Below the pieces are notes generated by a model, which saw only the letters and a program-made list of their open reading frames with translations, did not search any database and was not told where the DNA came from. Positions 35,156 to 43,447 of a DNA stretch of 61,089 nt are shown piece after piece (the stretch's first letter is position 1; each line of letters begins with the position of its first letter). The DNA comes from a virus. The DNA lies in the IMG/VR virus record IMGVR_UViG_3300008624_000626, positions 1 through 61,089 of that record; one strand, given 5' to 3'. Position numbers and translations under genes: made by a program.

Positions 35156-37282
35156 ATGAAATATAACGAATTTAATAACCCTAGAGAAAAACCACAAGTT
35201 AGACCAGTAACAACCATGACGTCAAAAGAGCTTGGTGATAGAATAGAAAAAGCAAGAGCAAAAAATTATAAAAAACCTGAACCATTGGACTTTACAAAAT
35301 TATGGAGTAAAGAAAAACCAGCAGTAGAAGCAGGTGTAACACCAGGCGGAACAAAAGTTGATTATGCCAATATAATGTTTCGTGGTAAAGAAATAGATCA
35401 TAATAGTATAGAATATGAAATGCAGGATTTTAGTGATATGATTTATGAGCTACATGGAGCAAAATATATAGATGGTACACCTTTAACTGATGAAGAATTA
35501 CAAGAACTTGAAAGGACAGACGAATTTACTGACTGGGTTAGTATGGATTATGCATCATCTGGACCAGATGCGCCAGACGATTATCCATTTGAAGAAGACG
35601 GTATGACATCTGCTGATGTTGATCGAATAAGAAACCAAAAGTTTACTACCAACCAAATTAAACAGGCTTATCGTGTTTTAAATCATCCAAGAGTTAAAGG
35701 TGGCAATTATACAGCCGCTTATAATATTATTAATAGAATTGCTCCTGGTCTAGCAGATCACCCAGATGTTGCAAACGCATTAAGAAGAGCAAATGAAATG
35801 AAAGAAGATATAACAACAATGGCATCAAGAGTAATCAGAAATTATGCTAGAGAGATTGGTCCGGATTCCATGGACTATGGTATGTTTATGACATCAGCAG
35901 AACTATTAGACAAAGGTATGCTGAAATCATTAGCACAACTTATAGATAAGTCAGATACCGCTCCAAGAGAATACGTAATGAAAAAAATAGCGGATCATGA
36001 TCCAGAGACATTTAAAAAAATGTATGGTGACCAAGAGGGTTATCTTTCTGTAATGAAACCAGCACAAGATTTAAAAGATGCTGACTACAATAACTCTTTA
36101 CAAAATAAATTAGATAAAGCTATGCAAGAATACGACTCACCAGAAAAGAAAGCAGAACGTGATGCATTAATGAAAAAGTATCTTGCTAAAGGTGGAAAAG
36201 TTGAAAAAGTACCAACAGGAAAAACTGCATACAAAGGAAAAGAATTAAAACCACAATATAAAAAAGATAATGGAACACCAATTACAAGTCCAATGAGCGA
36301 CGAATCAGTGCAAGAAGACATTTCAGAAAAAGGCAGAATTGCTTTAGAAAAAGCAGGATTTGATCCAAATGCAATTCATGAGTATATGGCAGTGTTCAAT
36401 GACCACGGTGATACTTCAGAGTTAGAAGACATGAACGAAGTTAAAATTGGAGTAGCAGATGCTATGGCCATGGTGTTAGCATCTCACGATGCTGGAGATA
36501 TGTATCCAAAAAGTCCATATAGTAGTGATCCAAAATATAGAAGTAAAGAATCAGTTGAAGAATCATCTATCAAACCTTATGTGTCAATGTATAAAGGTGA
36601 TGATGGAAAAACTGTATATGACGTACTAGACAAAGACGGTAAATCAGCATACAAAACAAAAGATGAAAGATTAGCACAGCATTACTTCAAAAAAAATTAT
36701 CAAAAATTAAAAGAAGACGGCGCTCCATTTGGTTCAGGCATGGAACTTTTAAGAATGGCAATTATGAGAAAGTTTATTACTGTTCAAGAATGGGATTTAT
36801 TAAAACACAAATGGAAAGAAGCGGCCGCTGAAGTTGAACAACAATATAGTGATTGGCCAGAAGGCGAAGGTTTTGGATCATCAGATCACAACTTTGCAAT
36901 TAGAGATTTAATGACTGCTGTTGGATATGAATTTGATGACCAAGATACAAGTGGTAGATTTGTTGTTACAAAACAACCAGAAGAAATAGAAAAAGCAGGT
37001 ATTAAAAATGTTAGAATGCAAGGTGAACCTGTTGCAACAGAAGGTGGTATGCCTGCTTCAATTATTAAACATAAACAAAAACTTGCACATATGTCTGATG
37101 AAGAATTAGCAGATAGATTTAAAGATTTTGATGAACAAAGATTAAGACAAATGGCTTGGAGACACGGATATGGTAAAATGAGTTCTCATTACTTGGACAG
37201 AGTTAGAAACCATATGACTAGCAAAAGAACTGGAACATACGAATCAAAACTTGCTAATATGTTAAATCAACGTCTTAAATAA
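35156..37282 (+). CDS. Large charged late protein (708 aa), possibly internal head protein
   Basis: The product starts at ATG 35156 (MKYNEFNNPREK); the longer TTG start at 35141 is less likely. It is highly charged, with helical stretches (TADVDRIRNQKF type), repeated patches of mixed charge and several (I/L)-x-E sites. It contains a domain (SMYKGDDGKTVYDVLDKDGK, about residues 480-520) and a C-terminal helical part (LAHMSDEELADRFKDFDEQR). No enzyme motif was found. Position among targeting-like genes suggests a scaffold or packaged protein. Confidence 0.5.
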   Translation: MKYNEFNNPREKPQVRPVTTMTSKELGDRIEKARAKNYKKPEPLDFTKLWSKEKPAVEAGVTPGGTKVDYANIMFRGKEIDHNSIEYEMQDFSDMIYELHGAKYIDGTPLTDEELQELERTDEFTDWVSMDYASSGPDAPDDYPFEEDGMTSADVDRIRNQKFTTNQIKQAYRVLNHPRVKGGNYTAAYNIINRIAPGLADHPDVANALRRANEMKEDITTMASRVIRNYAREIGPDSMDYGMFMTSAELLDKGMLKSLAQLIDKSDTAPREYVMKKIADHDPETFKKMYGDQEGYLSVMKPAQDLKDADYNNSLQNKLDKAMQEYDSPEKKAERDALMKKYLAKGGKVEKVPTGKTAYKGKELKPQYKKDNGTPITSPMSDESVQEDISEKGRIALEKAGFDPNAIHEYMAVFNDHGDTSELEDMNEVKIGVADAMAMVLASHDAGDMYPKSPYSSDPKYRSKESVEESSIKPYVSMYKGDDGKTVYDVLDKDGKSAYKTKDERLAQHYFKKNYQKLKEDGAPFGSGMELLRMAIMRKFITVQEWDLLKHKWKEAAAEVEQQYSDWPEGEGFGSSDHNFAIRDLMTAVGYEFDDQDTSGRFVVTKQPEEIEKAGIKNVRMQGEPVATEGGMPASIIKHKQKLAHMSDEELADRFKDFDEQRLRQMAWRHGYGKMSSHYLDRVRNHMTSKRTGTYESKLANMLNQRLK

Positions 37283-37294
37283 AACTACAACAAA

Positions 37295-37302
37295 TATAAA
37301 TA
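37295..37302 (+). promoter_or_regulatory. Late promoter octamer TATAAATA (T4 consensus)
   Basis: An exact match to the T4 late consensus; ATG at 37308 follows after 5 nt. Confidence 0.7.
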
Positions 37303-37307
37303 CTTAG

Positions 37308-38141
37308 ATGGCACATAATAAATCCGAAGATAATAGTTTTAGAGACCTGGTTGCTCGTTTAAACGCAATGAGTAACATGACTCCTGAGCAAGAACGTGCA
37401 TCTCTAATGGAATCAGTTGGCAAGGCACCAAAAGTACTAGACGACAAAGACATTTCATTAGCAGATATTGCCAAATTAGCAGGTATTAAAGAATATGTTG
37501 AACCTGTAAAAGTTTCTAAAAAAGCACAAAAACTAGTTGAGGAAATTACTAAAGAACCAAAAGTAGAATCAAGCATAGCTAAAGCAATAGCAGAGTCTGA
37601 CGCTGATGATTCAATATCAACAAACATTAAAAAAGCAGTAACAGAAGAAAGCAATAGATTAGATAAAATTACTGAACTTGAAGCACAACTAGCAGAATTA
37701 AAAGCAGAACAAAAAGAAGAACAAACATATGATAGTAAAGCATTTAGAGACGTTATCTCAACAGATATCGCAGAATATATTAAAAACGCAGAAGAATCTC
37801 AACTTGTTGAATTATACAACACTTTCTCAGACAATGAAGCAATTTACAATGAAGAACAAAAAAGCATTCTTGTCAAAACTCCAGAAACTACAGAAATAAT
37901 TGCAGACGCAGAAAAAGCAGAAGCACCTGAAGAAGATGAAGTTGTTCAAGAAAAAGAACCAGAAGAAAGATCAGTAGACTTAGATAAAGAAGTTTTACCA
38001 GATCCTGGAACACCATCAGTAGAAACACCTGCTGTAGAAGATGGTGGCGAAGAAGTTGAACTAGATGCTGTTGAACCAGCAATTGAAGTCCCTCAACAAG
38101 ATAAATTTACCAACGATTTAGACCCAGTAGAAAAAAAATAA
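37308..38141 (+). CDS. Acidic scaffold-like late protein
   Basis: The 277-residue product is acidic, with a coiled coil at about 120-145 (LDKITELEAQLAELKAEQK) and a Glu/Pro/Val-rich tail. It has LADIAKLAGIKEYVE near residue 50, sharing the LAG(I/L) motif with two other small genes here. Acidic, helical proteins of this type can serve as scaffold or core. Driven by a consensus late promoter. Confidence 0.5.
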   Translation: MAHNKSEDNSFRDLVARLNAMSNMTPEQERASLMESVGKAPKVLDDKDISLADIAKLAGIKEYVEPVKVSKKAQKLVEEITKEPKVESSIAKAIAESDADDSISTNIKKAVTEESNRLDKITELEAQLAELKAEQKEEQTYDSKAFRDVISTDIAEYIKNAEESQLVELYNTFSDNEAIYNEEQKSILVKTPETTEIIADAEKAEAPEEDEVVQEKEPEERSVDLDKEVLPDPGTPSVETPAVEDGGEEVELDAVEPAIEVPQQDKFTNDLDPVEKK

Positions 38142-38144
38142 ATA
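38137..38144 (+). promoter_or_regulatory. Late promoter octamer AATAAATA
   Basis: Contains the stop of the acidic protein; ATG at 38151 follows after 6 nt. Confidence 0.65.
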
Positions 38145-38150
38145 CCCTAT

Positions 38151-38387
38151 ATGACGGGTATTCCTTACAACTATAAAGATTATATTAATGACGTTACTAA
38201 AATGCGTCAAAGAGGAGCCATTAGTGCAGGTGAACAAGTAAAATCTCCTAACAGTGCTGGTAGTAGAGGACTTGCAAAAGTTGAAGCATTTGCTGATAGT
38301 CCAAATCAAATAATGAAAAATAACGATGTAGTTGAAGAACACGATCAAGAATTACAACGTATCATGAAATTAGCGGGTCTACTCTAA
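38151..38387 (+). CDS. Small late protein ending in LAGLL (78 aa)
   Basis: The product (MTGIPYNYKDYINDVTKM, ending ELQRIMKLAGLL) carries the shared L-x-x-(I/L)xxLAG(I/L) motif at its very C terminus. It is the last gene before the replication block. Unknown function. Confidence 0.5.
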   Translation: MTGIPYNYKDYINDVTKMRQRGAISAGEQVKSPNSAGSRGLAKVEAFADSPNQIMKNNDVVEEHDQELQRIMKLAGLL

Positions 38388-38394
38388 AAACCAT

Positions 38395-38423
38395 TTGCAT
38401 ATCATCTAAAACTGTTATATACT
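38395..38423 (+). promoter_or_regulatory. Sigma70-like promoter (TTGCAT-17-TATACT) for dsbA
   Basis: The -35 is at 38395-38400 and the -10 at 38418-38423. It is followed by a leader with AGGAG at 38436-38440, unlike the leaderless promoters elsewhere. Confidence 0.6.
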
Positions 38424-38434
38424 TGTTATAACAA
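38413..38434. promoter_or_regulatory. Palindromic operator candidate over the dsbA start site
   Basis: TGTTATA (38413-38419) and TATAACA (38427-38433) form a 7-bp inverted repeat across the -10 box, and TTGTTATAACAA (38423-38434) is a perfect 12-bp palindrome at the expected transcription start. Confidence 0.4.
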
Positions 38435-38445
38435 CAGGAGAAACT

Positions 38446-38703
38446 ATGGCAGTAAGAAACTTTAACGAAGAAGAAAAACAAAAATTAATCCAAATTATAT
38501 CACAAGGTTCACAAGTGTTAGGTGAAGTTGATGATTTACGATCTGGATTAAGAGATACCGTTAAGTCAATTGCAGAGGAATTAGAATTAAAACCTGCATT
38601 AATCAACAAAGCAATTTCCGTTGCACATAAAGGCAATTACCAAAATATTGCTGATGACATGGACGCATTAGAAAGCATACTAAACTCAGTCGGTAAACTT
38701 TAG
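38446..38703 (+). CDS. dsbA: DsbA-like dsDNA-binding late-transcription protein
   Basis: The 85-residue product (FNEEEKQKLIQIISQG, then LRSGLRDTVKSIAEELELKP) matches my recollection of the T4/cyanophage DsbA family in length and helical pattern. In T4, DsbA binds double-stranded DNA and supports late transcription. It is the first gene of the block that leads into the DNA polymerase. Not to be confused with the bacterial disulfide enzyme of the same symbol. Confidence 0.7.
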   Translation: MAVRNFNEEEKQKLIQIISQGSQVLGEVDDLRSGLRDTVKSIAEELELKPALINKAISVAHKGNYQNIADDMDALESILNSVGKL

Positions 38704-38981
38704 TGTATCGTTTACTCAAAGAATTTTGGGTAACAAGTTACAAACAAGATAAAATTGCTTTTTACCTAGAAGTATTTTCAGTCTCAGTTACGGTAGCAGG
38801 ATCATATCTATTAACTTTTACCTCCCCAGGACCAGATATGCGTTTGATTTTTCCATTGTATCTTTTAGGTTCATCTACTCTTGCATATGCATCATGGCGT
38901 AGAAGGATAATTTGGACTTGCGTTTTGGCATCATGGTTTACTATAATGAATGTAATAGGAAATTTTAGAGTATTTTTATGA
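38703..38981 (+). CDS. Small membrane protein with three helices (92 aa)
   Basis: Starts at GTG overlapping the dsbA TAG stop. Hydrophobic helices at about 19-40 (FYLEVFSVSVTVAGSYLL), 47-64 (LIFPLYLLGSSTLAYASW) and 70-88. Similar small membrane proteins sit beside dsbA in other marine T4-like phages as I recall; the fold could be a transporter fragment. Function unknown. Confidence 0.55.
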   Translation: MYRLLKEFWVTSYKQDKIAFYLEVFSVSVTVAGSYLLTFTSPGPDMRLIFPLYLLGSSTLAYASWRRRIIWTCVLASWFTIMNVIGNFRVFL

Positions 38982-39214
38982 GAACAAAAACAAAATATAT
39001 TCACGTTAATCAACACAAAATTCGTTCAAATAAAAAACATGGCTTAAATGATCCAGTTATCACAATTAAACAAGGTTCTAAAAATACTTACTGTCACGAG
39101 GTTGCAATATTAGGACCAAGCCAAGTATTATATGGAGGTAATAATAAACCTTTACTTCCTTGTGGTGCTAGAGTTGTTATTAAAACAGAAAGTGATGTTG
39201 AAATTATTAAATGA
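38978..39214 (+). CDS. Conserved phage hypothetical protein (78 aa)
   Basis: The product (NDPVITIKQGSKNTYCHEVA, then LPCGARVVIKTESDVEIIK) looks like a small beta protein. It is coupled by ATGA overlaps to both the membrane protein and the DNA polymerase, so probably expressed with the replication genes. Confidence 0.55.
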   Translation: MRTKTKYIHVNQHKIRSNKKHGLNDPVITIKQGSKNTYCHEVAILGPSQVLYGGNNKPLLPCGARVVIKTESDVEIIK

Positions 39215-41874
39215 GTTACATAGACGCTCTATATAAAAAAGACGAAGACAAAATTTACGTAGTAGAACGTGATTCTAAAAAAGGTCGTGTATTTGTAGAT
39301 TATGATGCTAGGTATGTATTCTATTATCCAGACACAAGAGGCAAACATAAATCCATGACTGGTGAAACATTACAAAAAGTACAATGTCGTACATCAAAAG
39401 AATTCATTAAAGAGCAACGAATAAGGTCTAATAAAACTCTTTATGAACAAGATATCAATCCAGTGTTTAGATGCCTTGAGGAAAATTATTTAGGTAAAGA
39501 AACACCCAAGTTAAACGTACTGTTCTTTGATATCGAAGTGGACTTTGATCCTGAAAAGGGTTATGCCACAACTGATGATCCGTTCATGCCCATAACTGCC
39601 ATAAGTTGTTATATGGAATGGACGGATCAATTAGTTACCCTTGCAATTCCACCAAAAACAATTACAATGCAAGAAGCAAAAGTACTCACAGAGAGATTTC
39701 CTAATACAATGTTATTCGAAAAAGAAAAAGATATGCTTGATGCATTTTTACAATTAGTTGAAGATGCAGATATTTTATCAGGTTGGAACTCAGAAGGATA
39801 TGACATTCCATACACAGTAGGACGAATACAAAAAGTTTTAAGCAGTGATGATACAAGACGTTTATGTTTTTGGGGAGAAAAACCTAAAAAAAGAGTATTT
39901 GAAAAATACGGTAGAGAACATTTAAGTTATGATTTAATTGGCAGAGTACATTTAGATTTATTAGAGTTATATAGAAAATACACATATGAAGAACGTCATA
40001 GTTTTAGATTAGATGCAATAGGTGAACATGAATTAGGAGAAAAGAAAACTATATATGAAGGATCGTTAGATTCACTTTATAAAAATGACTTTGGTTTGTT
40101 TATAGAATATAACAGACAAGACACACACTTACTTGCAAAATTAGAAAAGAAATTAAAATTTATAGATTTGGCAAACGAAATAGCACACCAAAATACTGTA
40201 TTGCTACAAACTACAATGGGTGCAGTTGCAGTTACAGAACAAGCAATCGTTAACGAAGCACATAGACGTGGCATGATTGTACCAGGTAGAAAATACAGAG
40301 AAAAAGACGCTGAACCAATTACGGCGGCAGGTGCTTATGTGGCAACTCCAAAAAAAGGTATACATGACTGGATAGGATCTATTGATATTAACTCACTATA
40401 TCCATCTGTTATTAGAGCATTGAACATGGGTCCAGAAACTATTGTAGGACAAATAAGACCAGTAATAACATCAGCAGAAATAAACAGAGCAAAATTACAA
40501 AAAAAATCATTTGCGGCGGCTTGGGATAATCAATTTGGCAGTTGGGAATATCAAGCAGTAATGAACAAAGATAAAGGTACAGAAATAGTTATAGATTGGG
40601 CTGACGGTACTAGTATTAGAATGTCAGCGGCACAACTGTATGATTTAGTATTTGAAAGTAACAACAAATGGATGTTAAGTGCCAATGGCACAATATTCAC
40701 ATATGAATTTGAAGCAATTATTCCAGGACTACTTAAACGTTGGTATGCTGAACGAAAAGAAATGCAACGTAAAATGCAACAGTCTGGAAGTAACGAAATT
40801 GAAAGAGCATATTGGGATAAAAGACAATTAGTTAAAAAAATTAATTTAAATAGTTTATATGGAGCACTTTTAAATCCTGGTTGTAGATTTTTTGATATAC
40901 GTATAGGACAATCAGTAACATTAACAGGCAGATGCATTACAAAACACATGGCGGCAAAAGTAAATGATATTATTGCAGGCAAATATAATCATACTGGCGA
41001 ATCTATAATTTATGGAGATACAGATTCAGTTTATTTTACAGCACATAAAACTTTACAAAATGATATTAACGCAGGTAAAATTGCTTGGAATAAAGAATCA
41101 GTAATTGCATTATATGATAAAATTGCAGAGGAAATGAATACATCTTTTACAGGATTCATGACTAACGCATTTCATTGTCCACATACACGTGGTTCTGTTA
41201 TTAGAGCAGGTAGAGAACTTGTAGCAATTAAAGGATTATTCATTACAAAGAAAAGATATGCAGTATTATATTACGACATTGAAGGTGAACGTACAGATAA
41301 CGCAGGTAAAGAAGGCAAAATGAAAGCTATGGGATTAGATTTAAAAAGATCTGATACTCCAATATTTGTACAAGATTTTTTAAGTGATATATTATATATG
41401 GTATTAACAGGTAAAACAGAAAAACAAGTATTAAACAGGATTGGCGAATTTAGATCAGAATTTAAAGCAAGACCTGGTTGGGAAAAAGGATCTCCAAAAA
41501 GAGCAAATAATGTTACAAAATATACCGACGAAGAAAAGAAAAAAGGCAAAGCAAATATGCCAGGACACGTAAGAGCAAGTATGAACTGGAACAACTGTAA
41601 ACAAATGTATGGTGACAAGTATTCTTTACCTATATTAGATGGTGCAAAAGTTATTGTATGTAAACTTAAAAACAATCCATTAAACTATACAAGTATTGCA
41701 TATCCTACAGATGAATTACGTATTCCAGAATGGTTTAAAGAACTACCTTTTGATTCTGAAGCTATGGAACAAACAATATTAAATCAAAAGATAGACAACC
41801 TAATAGGTGTATTAAATTGGGACGTACAAAGTACTGAAACCAGTAATACATTCAACAAACTGTTTGAATTCTAA
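39211..41874 (+). CDS. 43: DNA polymerase, family B (gp43)
   Basis: The 887-residue product has the 3'-5' exonuclease ExoI motif FFDIE (D107, E109), then polymerase motif A DINSLYPS (392-399), motif B KKINLNSLYG (542-551) and motif C YGDTDS (601-606), so both activities should work. Length is near T4 gp43 (898). It replicates the phage genome with the gp45 clamp and gp44 loader also encoded here. It starts at ATGA of the previous gene. Identification is secure. Confidence 0.97.
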   Translation: MSYIDALYKKDEDKIYVVERDSKKGRVFVDYDARYVFYYPDTRGKHKSMTGETLQKVQCRTSKEFIKEQRIRSNKTLYEQDINPVFRCLEENYLGKETPKLNVLFFDIEVDFDPEKGYATTDDPFMPITAISCYMEWTDQLVTLAIPPKTITMQEAKVLTERFPNTMLFEKEKDMLDAFLQLVEDADILSGWNSEGYDIPYTVGRIQKVLSSDDTRRLCFWGEKPKKRVFEKYGREHLSYDLIGRVHLDLLELYRKYTYEERHSFRLDAIGEHELGEKKTIYEGSLDSLYKNDFGLFIEYNRQDTHLLAKLEKKLKFIDLANEIAHQNTVLLQTTMGAVAVTEQAIVNEAHRRGMIVPGRKYREKDAEPITAAGAYVATPKKGIHDWIGSIDINSLYPSVIRALNMGPETIVGQIRPVITSAEINRAKLQKKSFAAAWDNQFGSWEYQAVMNKDKGTEIVIDWADGTSIRMSAAQLYDLVFESNNKWMLSANGTIFTYEFEAIIPGLLKRWYAERKEMQRKMQQSGSNEIERAYWDKRQLVKKINLNSLYGALLNPGCRFFDIRIGQSVTLTGRCITKHMAAKVNDIIAGKYNHTGESIIYGDTDSVYFTAHKTLQNDINAGKIAWNKESVIALYDKIAEEMNTSFTGFMTNAFHCPHTRGSVIRAGRELVAIKGLFITKKRYAVLYYDIEGERTDNAGKEGKMKAMGLDLKRSDTPIFVQDFLSDILYMVLTGKTEKQVLNRIGEFRSEFKARPGWEKGSPKRANNVTKYTDEEKKKGKANMPGHVRASMNWNNCKQMYGDKYSLPILDGAKVIVCKLKNNPLNYTSIAYPTDELRIPEWFKELPFDSEAMEQTILNQKIDNLIGVLNWDVQSTETSNTFNKLFEF

Positions 41875-41877
41875 ATA
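41870..41877 (+). promoter_or_regulatory. Variant late octamer TCTAAATA
   Basis: Overlaps the polymerase stop codon region; ATG at 41883 follows after 5 nt. Confidence 0.45.
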
Positions 41878-41882
41878 GTATT

Positions 41883-42680
41883 ATGCTGAGTATAGAAGAA
41901 ATAAAACTGTTAATTGAAAAACTTGAAAAAGTAAAAAAAGAAGATTTACAAAAATTAATTGATTCTAATTTAAAAATTCTAAAAAATTTAGCAATAGCTA
42001 TAGATGCTAATAATAACGAAGAAATTAACAGATTAGATAAGACTGTAGAATGGTATAGACTTGATCTGGAACAGAAAATAAAAAAGCCTGTTGTTGACCT
42101 GATGTTATATAGAACAATACAAACAAAAATATTTCAATTTGCTAAAACCAATATTTACAATAGTTTAGAAATAGGCCCAGGTACAGGAATGTTTTCCAAA
42201 GAATTTAGATCATGGAGGAACAATTTCTTTTTAGAAACAATACCAGAACTAGAACTAAAAATTAGAAGAAGATTTAAACCTCCACATCAAAAATATTTAA
42301 AATTTTATACAACACGCAGAACAGAATGTTCAAATATTCCACAAGGTTCATGCAACTTTGTGTTTAGTTGGGATACCTTTGTATTTTTTACACAAAATCA
42401 TATACAACAATATCTACATGACATTAAAAGAGTGTTAATACCGGGTGGTTATGTGTTTATACAATATGCTGATTGCCATTATGATTATGACTTACATCTA
42501 GCAAAACGTGGTTATTGGAATTATAATACCAAAACTGCAATGGAAAAAATTATTAAAGAAGAAGGTTATGAAATTATAGAAATGTTACAATTTAAACCAG
42601 GTGCCAATTATGCCATATTTAAAAAACCTGGTAAACAAAATCCTGCTATATATAAAATTTCTGAAATGACACTTGATTAA
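41883..42680 (+). CDS. SAM-dependent methyltransferase (class I)
   Basis: The 265-residue product has a helical N terminus (1-60), then motif I LEIGPGTGMFSKEF (about 96-109), a later acidic/aromatic strand FSWDTFVFF, and HDIKRVLIPGGYVFIQYAD, the typical post-motif of small-molecule or sugar methyltransferases. The substrate is unknown. Its place between polymerase and clamp genes is unusual for T4-like phages, which suggests insertion of cargo. Confidence 0.7.
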   Translation: MLSIEEIKLLIEKLEKVKKEDLQKLIDSNLKILKNLAIAIDANNNEEINRLDKTVEWYRLDLEQKIKKPVVDLMLYRTIQTKIFQFAKTNIYNSLEIGPGTGMFSKEFRSWRNNFFLETIPELELKIRRRFKPPHQKYLKFYTTRRTECSNIPQGSCNFVFSWDTFVFFTQNHIQQYLHDIKRVLIPGGYVFIQYADCHYDYDLHLAKRGYWNYNTKTAMEKIIKEEGYEIIEMLQFKPGANYAIFKKPGKQNPAIYKISEMTLD

Positions 42681-42701
42681 TATATGAATAACCTATATAA
42701 T
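42673..42701 (+). promoter_or_regulatory. Sigma70-like promoter (TTGATT-17-TATAAT) for the clamp
   Basis: The -35 is at 42673-42678 and the -10 at 42696-42701; the clamp ATG at 42710 follows after 8 nt. Confidence 0.6.
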
Positions 42702-42709
42702 AAAGCACT

Positions 42710-43447
42710 ATGATAGATATCTTGAAAGACATTGTCAAGCATACGCATGGCTTGGGATTTTTAGATCTTGTTAAAATTACTGGAGACAGTAACGAGACTG
42801 TCATTGATTCAATGGCAGAAGACAGATCAGTTATCTTGCAAGGATCTTTTCACAAACCACAATCAGAAATGGTTGGTACTTTTGGTATGCCACAGTTAGG
42901 CAAACTAGATATTCACTTGAAGTGCCCAGAATATAAAGAAAAAGCAAAAATAACTGTACTCAAAGGAACTAGGAATGGCGCTGAAGTGCCAACAGGTATT
43001 CATTTTGAAAATGAAAAAGGTGACTTTAAGAACGATTACAGATTTATGAATGCTGAAATTATCAACGAGAAACTTAAAACAGTTAAATTTAAAGGTGTTA
43101 AGTGGGACGTTGAAATTGAACCAAGTGTGGCAAGTGTACAAAGATTTAACTTTCAGTCAGTAGCAAATACAGAACACAATTCTTTTGTTGTTAGAACAGA
43201 GAATGGTAACCTGGTATTCACATTTGGTGATCAAGCATCACACGGTGGAGAATTTGTTTTTGCAAACGGAATGAATGGAACTCTAAACAAAGGATGGAGT
43301 TGGCCTGTAGCACAGGTATTGCAAATACTGAAACTCTCTGATTCGGCAAAAGTTATGTTGCATTTTTCTAACGAAGGTGCAATGATGATTTCTGTTGATT
43401 CAGGACTTGGCAAGTATCAATATATTATTCCAGCTCAGGCGCAATAA
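42710..43447 (+). CDS. 45: Sliding clamp (gp45)
   Basis: The 245-residue product follows the gp45 pattern from the N terminus (ILKDIVKHTHGLGFLD) to the C-terminal GKYQYIIPAQAQ strand. gp45 forms a trimeric ring that tethers the polymerase and, in T4, also activates late transcription at octamer promoters. Length is close to T4 (228). The stop overlaps the dpdA ATG (TAATG), linking replication and DNA-modification genes in one operon. Confidence 0.85.
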   Translation: MIDILKDIVKHTHGLGFLDLVKITGDSNETVIDSMAEDRSVILQGSFHKPQSEMVGTFGMPQLGKLDIHLKCPEYKEKAKITVLKGTRNGAEVPTGIHFENEKGDFKNDYRFMNAEIINEKLKTVKFKGVKWDVEIEPSVASVQRFNFQSVANTEHNSFVVRTENGNLVFTFGDQASHGGEFVFANGMNGTLNKGWSWPVAQVLQILKLSDSAKVMLHFSNEGAMMISVDSGLGKYQYIIPAQAQ

